A stretch of 64,000 nucleotides of DNA. Source: Methylovulum sp. Lineage in GTDB: Bacteria > Pseudomonadota > Gammaproteobacteria > Methylococcales > Methylomonadaceae. The position numbers and the translations under genes are program-made. The notes under the pieces are model-generated. The model was not told the DNA's origin. It worked only from the letters and a program-made list of their open reading frames with translations, and searched no databases. The stretch lies in contig NZ_JAQTZU010000010.1 of NCBI RefSeq assembly GCF_028687615.1, positions 1-64,000 of the forward strand. Reading direction: 5' to 3'. Positions 38,252 to 45,285 of this stretch are shown here, piece by piece. Every line of letters begins with the position of its first letter. The stretch's first letter is position 1.

Positions 38252-39154
38252 TTAACTAGACAATCCGCTTTCAAAAACAAAAAATACGGATTTCAAGGTT
38301 ACTAACGCGGTTTGGTAGTCCTGCAATCGGAATGATAATAGATTTGTCAATAAAATATTGCGATGACTGTACGCCTTGAAGTACGGGCATTCGACCCAAT
38401 AAATCGGTAGGCTTGACTTTTTACAAATCATTCCGATTGCAGGACTACCTTCATAAGTATCTACGATATTTAATACTTCCCCAATTATTCCCTTGATATA
38501 TTGAAATTCTTCATCTGATTTACCAAAATACAATTTACGATTCACTTCAATCATAATAGATTTCAAATCTTTATTCTTTTTATAATGAACCAATGGAACA
38601 ATAGTACCAGCGAATGGTTTATTGATAAAAACAACATAACCTTTACTTTCTAAGTAATTTTTAATTTCATCAACCAAAATTTGTGGCGTATGAAATTCAT
38701 CAATACCAATACAAAAATCTGGCCGAATAACATCTTGATCTGGTTCATGTGGTAAAGCTTCATTAGAGAAGCTATGGCAATCAACTATAACAATTTCTTT
38801 AAATAAGGATAAGCAGTGATTACAGGCAATAGAGAATTTAGTATGATGAGGTTTATAATATTTTTCAATTATATCTTGTCTTTCTTCATCAGTAACATTT
38901 CTTAACTGACCGCCAAAACTGTCCCTTGTGTAACAAATCCCATGCCCTTGTTGCTCCATTGGTTCATCATCAATAAATCGTTCTACATCGCAAAATAAAC
39001 GACTCCAAGGAAAAACAATAGTCTCCATTGAAGAATATGAAAACAATTCATCAGTATACCAATCAGTCATCCTTAACAAATCTTCTTCAATTGATTTATC
39101 AAATTTTACCCCATCTGGGATTTTAGTTGAACTATGCGGAATATGTAATATCAT
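38252..39154 (-). CDS. N-formylglutamate amidohydrolase-like protein
   Basis: The 300-residue protein fits the FGase/HutG-like zinc amidohydrolase family. Metal and substrate motifs are visible: ILHIPHSSTKIP at the N terminus, RLFCDVERF, GICYTRDSFGG, and IVDCHSFSNEALPH. The family hydrolyses N-formylglutamate in histidine breakdown, but related proteins act on other N-acyl amino acids, and no hut genes are nearby. The DNA is clearly richer in A+T than the flanking core genes, which suggests transfer. A small lysine-rich ORF diverges from it. Confidence 0.8.
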   Translation of the reverse strand: MILHIPHSSTKIPDGVKFDKSIEEDLLRMTDWYTDELFSYSSMETIVFPWSRLFCDVERFIDDEPMEQQGHGICYTRDSFGGQLRNVTDEERQDIIEKYYKPHHTKFSIACNHCLSLFKEIVIVDCHSFSNEALPHEPDQDVIRPDFCIGIDEFHTPQILVDEIKNYLESKGYVVFINKPFAGTIVPLVHYKKNKDLKSIMIEVNRKLYFGKSDEEFQYIKGIIGEVLNIVDTYEGSPAIGMICKKSSLPIYWVECPYFKAYSHRNILLTNLLSFRLQDYQTALVTLKSVFFVFESGLSS

Positions 39155-39239
39155 TTTACTTTCCTATGATTTATTTACGAATTTGATTGGCCAAATCGGA
39201 TTGGAATCCACATCTCACGGTTTTTAGAGCAGAAATTAT

Positions 39240-39374
39240 ATGACAAAACATAAAGAAAAAACTAAAACACAAACGGATAATGATAAAAAGATGACCGATA
39301 AAGAGAAACAGCATCTTTTAGATAAAATGAGTAGCGGAGGATTTGAGGTTTTAAAGCCAAAGGATAAAAAATAA
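39240..39374 (+). CDS. small lysine-rich hypothetical protein
   Basis: A 44-residue ORF (MTKHKEKTKTQTDNDKKM to the end KPKDKK) begins 86 bases from the divergent amidohydrolase gene. The composition is very Lys/Asp/Thr-rich, with a SGGFEVLKP segment. No family was recognised and the ribosome site is weak. The frame is too short for certainty. Confidence 0.35.
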   Translation: MTKHKEKTKTQTDNDKKMTDKEKQHLLDKMSSGGFEVLKPKDKK

Positions 39375-39549
39375 GGCTATCATTTGTCATGGCTCCCTAT
39401 GACTGTGGCTGTACAAATCACAACTTGTGAGAACCGACATCCCCCCCTTAAAATAACTTTAAAATCTTAGTGTTATATATAAAAATAGTAGCTGTCAATT
39501 ATGCAATTAAACTCTAGGCTACCCTCCAAGTAACAAGCCATTATTTACT

Positions 39550-39942
39550 ATGAGACTACCTTGTTTTGATGAATTGGCGTTAGATATAAAAGAGAACGGA
39601 AACAAACCTCTAAGGCTCAGTTATGCTACGAATATGCACCCAAGCCCCTATTTTTACAAATATTATTGGTGGGTCTTTTGGCTTGGCAGTCAAATCGATG
39701 GTCGGGAATTTTTGGGAAATGAATATCGGTTATGTACTCATGATGCTTTTATGTTGCTTGACCAACTCAGAGCAAATGGGGATAGCTGGATACTTTATAA
39801 CAAGCATAGTCCACGCCATGACCTGATAAACACCCCATTTGATTTTGATCACCCACAATGGAAAAACAGGGTTCTTGCACCTTCTTTTGAGAACGACGTT
39901 GATCCTGTTTGGATAAGCAAGAATGGGGTAACGTACAAGTAA
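39550..39942 (+). CDS. hypothetical protein, 130 residues
   Basis: The ORF encodes an aromatic-rich protein with many Trp and Tyr residues (YFYKYYWWVFWLG near 55) and no signal peptide. It matches no family I recognise. It is A+T-rich like the neighbouring amidohydrolase gene and belongs to the same accessory stretch. The start has no strong ribosome site. The gaps 39375-39549 and 39943-40220 hold nothing recognisable. Confidence 0.5.
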   Translation: MRLPCFDELALDIKENGNKPLRLSYATNMHPSPYFYKYYWWVFWLGSQIDGREFLGNEYRLCTHDAFMLLDQLRANGDSWILYNKHSPRHDLINTPFDFDHPQWKNRVLAPSFENDVDPVWISKNGVTYK

Positions 39943-40220
39943 ACCTGTATCTAAACGCCAGTTCTAGCTGTTTGGGTTAATTGATATTTTACAGATAAGC
40001 CGCTCAGAATTTATCCCTAGCAAGCTTTTTCCTTTATAGCCTTAATTCCCTATGTCTTAAGGGTAATAAATCCTGTGAAGCGTTATTTTGCAGTCTATTT
40101 CTAAATCCTACCCCACCATCCCCCTTGTTACAGCTATGAGGCAAAGTATAGTTTCAATTTCAGCACAATTTTTAAAAATTGTATTTGTTGGCTACTGATA
40201 ACGGTATGGAAAATAGGCTT

Positions 40221-40272
40221 ATTGGTGCGATACATTGGTGTGATACATTGGTGTGATACATTGGTGTGATAC
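40221..40272. repeat. four tandem 13-bp repeats (ATTGGTGTGATAC)
   Basis: The unit occurs four times back to back: once as ATTGGTGCGATAC (40221-40233) and then three times as ATTGGTGTGATAC. It lies 45 bases before the tmRNA-end attachment site and upstream of the integrase gene, where arm-type binding sites for an integrase or excisionase are often found. Confidence 0.85.
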
Positions 40273-40316
40273 AATTTAGTTAATTTCAACTAATAGCACC
40301 TTGGTTTCAAGTACTT

Positions 40317-40350
40317 GCGGACGCGGGTTCAATTCCCGCCGCCTCCACCA
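40317..40350 (+). other. attachment site: detached 3' end of tmRNA (ssrA)
   Basis: GCGGACGCGGGTTCAATTCCCGCCGCCTCCACCA matches the TPsiC arm, acceptor and CCA end of tmRNA. The rest of tmRNA (its 5' tRNA half and ANDENYALAA-type tag frame) is not found upstream in this window. The tyrosine integrase gene starts 175 bases later. The fragment is therefore an att duplicate of a tmRNA-targeting island, with the complete ssrA lying elsewhere. Confidence 0.75.
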
Positions 40351-40384
40351 ATTTAAGATTCAAAGACGTTCAAAGAAGTACATC

Positions 40385-40421
40385 AAACCCGCAAGTCATA
40401 AGGCTTAGCGGGTTTTTTATT
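40385..40421 (+). terminator. ssrA-type intrinsic terminator
   Basis: AAACCCGC pairs with GCGGGTTT around CAAGTCATAAGGCTTA-type loop, followed by TTTTTT. It lies 35 bases after the tmRNA CCA end, where the native ssrA terminator would be, so the att fragment kept its own terminator. Confidence 0.8.
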
Positions 40422-40525
40422 GTCCAACGATGTGCAGTAAAATACAATGCAATCTACCATCAATTGATGGTAAATATGCTGGTAGGCCGTCTACCAGCAA
40501 CGCATCTACCAGCAAGGGGCTGTAC

Positions 40526-41812
40526 ATGGCTAAAACACTGAACAAACTATCGCCGCTTACCATCAAGAGCTTGGTGTCAACCGCTAAGAAAGAGGGGCGG
40601 GTGATAAAAGCCCCTGACGGTGGAGGGCTGTATTTTGTCGCCGAGCCGGAAAGGTCATCATGGTGGCGTTTTGATTATCGGATCAACGGCAAGCAGAAAA
40701 CGCTATCCGTTGGCCTTTACCCTGAAATATCAGTCCCCGAAGCCAGGGCTAGGCGCAGTGAACTGAGGGAGCAGGTGGCTAACGCCATTGATCCTAGCGA
40801 ACAGCGCAAGGCCGAACGCGCCAGCCAAAGCGGGGCAGATAGCCTTGAACCAATAGCTAGGGAATGGTGGGAGCATAAACGGGGGCAATGGACGGAAGGC
40901 CACGCACAGCGGACGCTTACAAGGCTGGTTAATGACGTGTTCCCCTATATCGGCAAGACCCCCATTAATTCCATAACGGCAATAGTGTTGCTCGAAACCA
41001 TCAGGCGGATTGAATCACGCGGTGCAATCGAATCGGCACACCGAACCAATCAGGCATGTGAAGGCGTTTTTGCTTACGCCATTGGTACGGGGCGATGTGA
41101 GAACAATCCCGCCACCGCCATCAGGTCAGTGTTAAAACCCGCCCCGCCACAAAAAAACTTTGCGCGGCTCACAGACATTGGCGACATTTCAAGGCTACTG
41201 AACGACATTGAAACCTATAAAGGTTCAGCCACAGTCCGTTCGGCACTGCAACTGCTTCCCCTCACCTTCGTGAGACCGGGCGAATTGGCAAAGCTGGAAT
41301 GGGCGGACATTGATTTTGACAAAGCCTTGTGGACAGTTCCGGCACACGTCAAAAAACAGTCGGCGGCTTATAAAAGCGACCCTGAGCGCGTCCACATCGT
41401 CCCGTTGTCACGGCAAGCAATCGCCCTATTGCGGGACATGCACCTATTGACTGGCGGGGGGCGTTATGTGTTTACAGGCTTAAGGACAGCATCAGGCAGC
41501 CAGCATGAACGGCACATGGCAATGGAGGCGTTGCTATCTGGATTACGCCGCATGGGTTACGACAAGGACGAAATGACCGCCCACGGGTTTAGGGGCATAG
41601 CATCAACCAAGATAAGGGAAATCGGGAAAGGGAAATTTAGAGAGGAAGTCATAGAGGCACAACTGGCGCATAGTACAAAAAGCAAAACCCAAAAGGCTTA
41701 CGACCACGCCGAATACCTTGAAGAGCGCACGGAACTGATGCAATGGTGGGCGGACTATCTGGACGGCCTCAAAAACGGGGCGCAAGTGATACCGTTTAAA
41801 AAGGCAGTGTGA
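40526..41812 (+). CDS. tyrosine recombinase/integrase, P4-like
   Basis: The integrase has 428 residues from the ATG at 40526, which has AAGGGG about 10 bases upstream; an earlier in-frame ATG at 40430 runs through non-family sequence. The N terminus is a DUF4102 arm-binding domain (LKTLSVGLYPEIS-type motif, seen as GKQKTLSVGLYPEISVPEAR). Catalytic residues are visible: Arg in LTFVRPGELAKLEW, H-x-x-R in AHGFRGIAS, and the nucleophile Tyr in KAYDHAEY. It should recombine the island with the tmRNA 3' end beside it. The 251 bases after it hold no gene. Confidence 0.9.
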   Translation: MAKTLNKLSPLTIKSLVSTAKKEGRVIKAPDGGGLYFVAEPERSSWWRFDYRINGKQKTLSVGLYPEISVPEARARRSELREQVANAIDPSEQRKAERASQSGADSLEPIAREWWEHKRGQWTEGHAQRTLTRLVNDVFPYIGKTPINSITAIVLLETIRRIESRGAIESAHRTNQACEGVFAYAIGTGRCENNPATAIRSVLKPAPPQKNFARLTDIGDISRLLNDIETYKGSATVRSALQLLPLTFVRPGELAKLEWADIDFDKALWTVPAHVKKQSAAYKSDPERVHIVPLSRQAIALLRDMHLLTGGGRYVFTGLRTASGSQHERHMAMEALLSGLRRMGYDKDEMTAHGFRGIASTKIREIGKGKFREEVIEAQLAHSTKSKTQKAYDHAEYLEERTELMQWWADYLDGLKNGAQVIPFKKAV

Positions 41813-42063
41813 TCGCTTTCTTGTACCACCGTACCACTTTTATTTAAAAAACAACATTCCCCCAGATTTTTACCTAACTGATAAAGTGAGTTGTCAGTGC
41901 ATTTTTTTATAGTTGTGTTGTGTTTGCGATTTTTCCGGTGGTATCGGTGGTACGGGGATAACGTTTCCCGTTAAACAATGCCGCGTGATGCCGTGCGCTT
42001 ATGTCGCTTGGATTGTCCAAAGACGTATAATAAAGCCCGATAAGACACTAACAGGGGCAAGCC

Positions 42064-42291
42064 ATGACAACCTTAGAACTCGACAACGAAACCACCGCCT
42101 TGCTAGCCGCAATGGCGGCACAGGAACACACCACCTTGGCGCAACTGGCAAACAGGCTATTGACCGAATGCCTTGAAGACTGGCAGGACGCGCGGGCGGC
42201 TGATGCCGCGCTGGCGGAACTGGAAGGCGGCTCAGATACCGTTATCAGCTTCGAGGAATGGGAGAACCAGCTAGATGCAATGGCGCGTTGA
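42064..42291 (+). CDS. antitoxin of a RelBE/ParDE-type pair
   Basis: This 75-residue acidic protein starts with a ribbon-helix-helix-like segment (TTLELDNETTALLAAMAAQEH TTLAQLANRLL split at the loop) and ends in an acidic, disordered tail (FEEWENQLDAMAR). It overlaps the toxin gene by 17 bases. It is predicted to bind both the toxin and its own promoter. Family naming (RelB-like) is by context. Confidence 0.75.
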   Translation: MTTLELDNETTALLAAMAAQEHTTLAQLANRLLTECLEDWQDARAADAALAELEGGSDTVISFEEWENQLDAMAR

Positions 42292-42547
42292 ACTGAAAGC
42301 CAAAGCCGCGCAAGCCATCAACAAACTGGATGCCCCGCAACGGGAACGCATACGCGCTTTTTTAAAAAAACAATCGACCCAAACCAACCCACGCGCCACC
42401 GGAAAAGCACTACAAGGCCAACTTGCCGGATATTGGCGGTATCGTGTCGGCGATTACCGCCTTATCTGCCAGATCTGCCAGATAAAAGACGGCGAACTGC
42501 TTATCTTGGTGCTTGAAATAGGCCACCGCAAAGACATTTACCGCTGA
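42275..42547 (+). CDS. RelE/ParE-family toxin
   Basis: The 90-residue protein has the ParE/RelE fold signature (GYWRYRVGDYRLICQI, then LVLEIGHRKDIYR). RelE types cut mRNA at the ribosome; ParE types poison gyrase. The final GHRKDIYR motif fits RelE. A nine-base in-frame duplication inserts a second ICQ triplet in the core strand (see findings), which could change the fold. It follows the antitoxin with a 17-base overlap. Confidence 0.85.
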   Translation: MQWRVELKAKAAQAINKLDAPQRERIRAFLKKQSTQTNPRATGKALQGQLAGYWRYRVGDYRLICQICQIKDGELLILVLEIGHRKDIYR

Positions 42548-42712
42548 CACGCGGACACCCCTTTAACCGGATAGCCCGACGGGGCGACAAGCGGGAGTCC
42601 TACCTCGTTTTCGGTTAATCTTTAACGGCTCGTTCTACCTTACCAAGCATTAGCAGGAAGTTTTTTCGACATCCATGAAACTTTCCCAACAATTCAAAAT
42701 GAACAGTAAAGC

Positions 42713-42792
42713 GTTGGGCAACCGCTTTTGTTGCCCAACATTTCAATACGCCAAGGCTCCAAGAATCGGGTGGCAAAAAGCGGTTGCCCAAC
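42713..42792. repeat. 17-bp perfect inverted repeat
   Basis: GTTGGGCAACCGCTTTT (42713-42729) and AAAAGCGGTTGCCCAAC (42776-42792) are exact reverse complements. An inner GTTGCCCAAC (42730-42739) also pairs with the start of the left arm, giving a compact GTTGGGCAAC/GTTGCCCAAC hairpin. No ORF is supported in 42548-43035. Confidence 0.6.
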
Positions 42793-42834
42793 CCATATAG
42801 TGATATATAACACATTGATTTTTAATTGATAGTC

Positions 42835-42872
42835 GTTAATTTAATGGCAGTGACGCCGGAGCGTGGGAACGA
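42835..42872. repeat. third copy of the 37-bp repeat arm
   Basis: GTTAATTTAATGGCAGTGAC and the bases that follow to GTGGGAACGA match the right arm of the element at 22138-22174 at about 33 of 38 positions. Only one arm was found here. It ties this accessory stretch to the same dispersed repeat family. Confidence 0.7.
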
Positions 42873-43035
42873 TGTAAGCATTGCCGAAGGACATGAACGG
42901 CATGACTGTCCATATTTTAAGCGGGATGCTTTGAAATGTTCACCACCCGAGCAAGCCAGTCTGTGCAAATATTAACAACATTTTTACAAGCATTTGCATA
43001 AACTGGGGGTGTTTTTAACAACACAGGGTAAAAAA

Positions 43036-43401
43036 ATGAATGACCGATGTTATGTAGGGATCGACAATACAGATGAAAATGAATGGCTTGTGGCCTTGTT
43101 GGGCAAGGACACGGTTATTCTGTCAAAACCTTTCAAAAACACCCCCGCCGGACTTGGCGACTTGGTGCGCTTTGTCACTGAACACGGTATTAGGCCAAAA
43201 ATTTGCCTCAAACCCAGCCATCCCTCACTTAAATTAATTAATACTATCGGCAACATCCCCGATGTTGAAGTGGTGCTGATGTCCAATGCCGGCCTTAAAA
43301 TGCACCTGGCCTGGCTGCCTAAGGTAATGGCGGCATCGTATATACAAAATGGCCCCTGCCAAGCGCAGTTGTTGGCCTATTGCGCGGAACGGGTGGCCTG
43401 A
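43036..43401 (+). CDS. stand-alone IS110-like N-terminal domain protein
   Basis: The 121-residue protein resembles the RuvC-like N-terminal domain of IS110 transposases: YVGIDNTDENEWLVALLG, then NTPAGLGDLVRFV. The first acidic residue is kept (Asp in VGID), but the usual Glu of the EATGGY motif is replaced by KPSHPS. The C-terminal serine domain is absent. AGGG precedes the ATG by 7 bases and the frame is clean, so it may be a maintained, non-transposing protein rather than debris. It leads the potassium channel gene by 31 bases. Confidence 0.5.
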   Translation: MNDRCYVGIDNTDENEWLVALLGKDTVILSKPFKNTPAGLGDLVRFVTEHGIRPKICLKPSHPSLKLINTIGNIPDVEVVLMSNAGLKMHLAWLPKVMAASYIQNGPCQAQLLAYCAERVA

Positions 43402-43432
43402 TATTCAAAATCTACAAACAGGAGAATGAAAC

Positions 43433-43999
43433 ATGCGTTGCTTAGCGGAATGCCATAATGCAATCAAATGGGCGAACACACTTAAGGTAGACTTAATCAA
43501 GGCCAGAAACCTCGGTTACCTGGTTTTGCTGGCGGTCATGGTGGCCTTGGTTGCCGGTTTGTTGCTGTTTTTGATTGACCCCAACATACAATCGCCGCTG
43601 GACGGGATATGGTCGGCTTGGGTGACGATGACCCATGTGGGTTTCGGCGATGTGGTTCCGGTTTCCTTTTTGGGGCGTTTGTTGGCGGCGGGACTGATCT
43701 TGTGTGGCTTGGTGTTTTTTTCACTGTTCACCGCGCTGATTTCAGTGACGTTGATTGGCAGGAATATGGATGCCTTAGGAGGGAACGTACTGCGGATCGA
43801 AAAAGAAACTAGCAGTATCCAAGATGAGGAAAGCCAGATTCTCGCCGAATTGGTCAGGCTGAACAAACGTCTGGAAGCACTGGAGAATCAGTTGTTATCC
43901 GGCTCAAGCCAATGCCAAAGCCAAAGCCAAAGCCAAAGCCAAAGCCAAAGCCAAAGCCAAAGCCAAAGCCAAAGCCAAAGCCACAGCCAATTCAATTAA
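43433..43999 (+). CDS. two-TM potassium-channel-like protein with Gln-Ser tail
   Basis: The 188-residue protein has TM1 at about 28-48, a pore loop at 58-73 with THVGFGD (in place of the usual TVGYGD), TM2 at 78-106, a coiled-coil at 120-155, and a C-terminal tail of repeated Gln-Ser. The filter Phe-for-Tyr change is known in some channels. AGGAGA precedes the ATG. The tail is encoded by 11 copies of CCAAAG (see next feature). It begins a potassium/regulatory cluster followed by an NtrC-type activator and KdpD-KdpE. Confidence 0.8.
   Translation: MRCLAECHNAIKWANTLKVDLIKARNLGYLVLLAVMVALVAGLLLFLIDPNIQSPLDGIWSAWVTMTHVGFGDVVPVSFLGRLLAAGLILCGLVFFSLFTALISVTLIGRNMDALGGNVLRIEKETSSIQDEESQILAELVRLNKRLEALENQLLSGSSQCQSQSQSQSQSQSQSQSQSQSQSHSQFN
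43915..43980 (+). repeat. hexanucleotide microsatellite (CCAAAG x11)
   Basis: Eleven perfect CCAAAG units encode the Gln-Ser tail of the channel protein, followed by one imperfect unit. Because the unit is a multiple of three, slippage would change tail length without breaking the frame, so the gene is a candidate for length variation between cells. Confidence 0.9.
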
Positions 44000-44032
44000 T
44001 CCAACACTACTTGACCCCAACGGAGAGCAAGC

Positions 44033-45076
44033 ATGAAAAGCTTAGCCCAGGTTTATCGGCTGAAGCAAAACCCGCCTTCGACATCTTTTGCCATGCCGGA
44101 AATCATTGGCGAATCCCCAGCCATGCAGGAAGTCTTTCGTGCCATTAACCGGCTGGTGCGGTTTTCTGTTACGGTGTTGGTCAACGGCGAATCGGGTACG
44201 GGTAAAGAATTGATAGCCCGCGCCTTACACGGACACAGCCCAAGAGCGGACAAACCGTTCATCGCCCTGAATATGGCGGCTATACCGCGCGAATTGCTGG
44301 AGTCGGAATTGTTCGGTCACGAGCGCGGCGCGTTCACCGGTGCCCATGCCCGCCGGATCGGGCGTTTCGAACAAACCGACGGTGGCACGCTATTTTTGGA
44401 TGAAATCGGCGATATGCCGATGGAAATGCAAACCCGCTTGTTGCGTGTGCTTGCAGAAGGGGAATTTTATCCCATAGGCGCACAGTCACCCGTCCGTGTC
44501 GATGTGCGTATCATCACTGCAACCCATCAAAACCTGGAAGACAGGGTAGCCAAAGGGTTATTTCGCGAAGATTTGTATCATCGTTTGAACGTGATTCGCC
44601 TCAATCTTCCGTCTTTGCGGGAACGCCGCCAGGATATTCCCATGCTGTTGCGGCATTATCTCCAGAATGCCAGCATCTTATTGGGTGAAAAAATTAAATT
44701 TTTGCTTCCTGAAACAGAAGACTATCTGTGCAATTTGAATTGGCCTGGAAATGTGCGTCAATTGGAGAATGTCTGTCATTGGATTACCGTGATGGCTCCT
44801 GACCGTGAAGTCCATATCCACGACTTGCCCCTTGAATTGCTACGGATGGACATATTCAAGAAGGATGCTGATTGGCAAGAGGTTTTACGCCAATGGGTTG
44901 AAAGTCGGCTGGAAAGCGGTGCCAATGATGTCGCCAAAGAATTCTTCATATCCGCCGAGAAAGTGCTGATTGATTCTGCTTTACGGAAAAGCAGCGGGCA
45001 ACGTTATGTCGCAGCCCAACGTTTGGGCTACAGCCGCAACACCTTAACCCGAAAGATGCGCGAACTGGCTTTGTAA
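44033..45076 (+). CDS. NtrC-family sigma-54 activator without receiver domain
   Basis: The 347-residue protein has only the AAA+ and DNA-binding parts of NtrC: Walker [12 protein letters not shown], the sigma-54 contact loop [28 protein letters not shown]-type sensor (seen as [11 protein letters not shown]), and a C-terminal Fis-type helix-turn-helix ([21 protein letters not shown]) close to NtrC. The usual N-terminal receiver is missing, as in PspF, so control would come through another partner. GGAG lies 6 bases before the ATG. It follows the channel gene by 33 bases, which suggests shared control of potassium or nitrogen genes. Confidence 0.88.
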   Translation: MKSLAQVYRLKQNPPSTSFAMPEIIGESPAMQEVFRAINRLVRFSVTVLVNGESGTGKELIARALHGHSPRADKPFIALNMAAIPRELLESELFGHERGAFTGAHARRIGRFEQTDGGTLFLDEIGDMPMEMQTRLLRVLAEGEFYPIGAQSPVRVDVRIITATHQNLEDRVAKGLFREDLYHRLNVIRLNLPSLRERRQDIPMLLRHYLQNASILLGEKIKFLLPETEDYLCNLNWPGNVRQLENVCHWITVMAPDREVHIHDLPLELLRMDIFKKDADWQEVLRQWVESRLESGANDVAKEFFISAEKVLIDSALRKSSGQRYVAAQRLGYSRNTLTRKMRELAL

Positions 45077-45115
45077 ACCTGTCAGTTTGGTTCGACTAGA
45101 TACTATAGTGCCTTA

Positions 45116-45255
45116 GAACGTGTTTTAAAAGCGTCGCGAGCGGTTCGAGCAAGGCGCACGGAGCGCAGAAACCGGAGTGTGCATGGAGTACATGAGGATT
45201 TTGAGCACCGCGCAACGCCGCAATCGAACTGCATAGTAGCTTTTAAAGCACGTTC
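45116..45255. mobile_element. MITE-like element, about 140 bp
   Basis: GAACGTGTTTTAAAAGC (45116-45132) and GCTTTTAAAGCACGTTC (45239-45255) are inverted termini with one mismatch. The interior is G+C-rich and contains the widely repeated GCGTCGCGAGCGGTTCGAGC stretch. TTAG flanks both sides (overlapping the left end), a possible 4-base target duplication. It lies between the activator and kdpD and has no ORF. Confidence 0.75.
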
Positions 45256-45285
45256 TTAGCATGATACTGAAAATGGAATGTGACC

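Noticed and set aside
40221-40272. CRISPR array
   Set aside because: The 13-bp units are directly tandem with no spacers, so this is not a CRISPR array.
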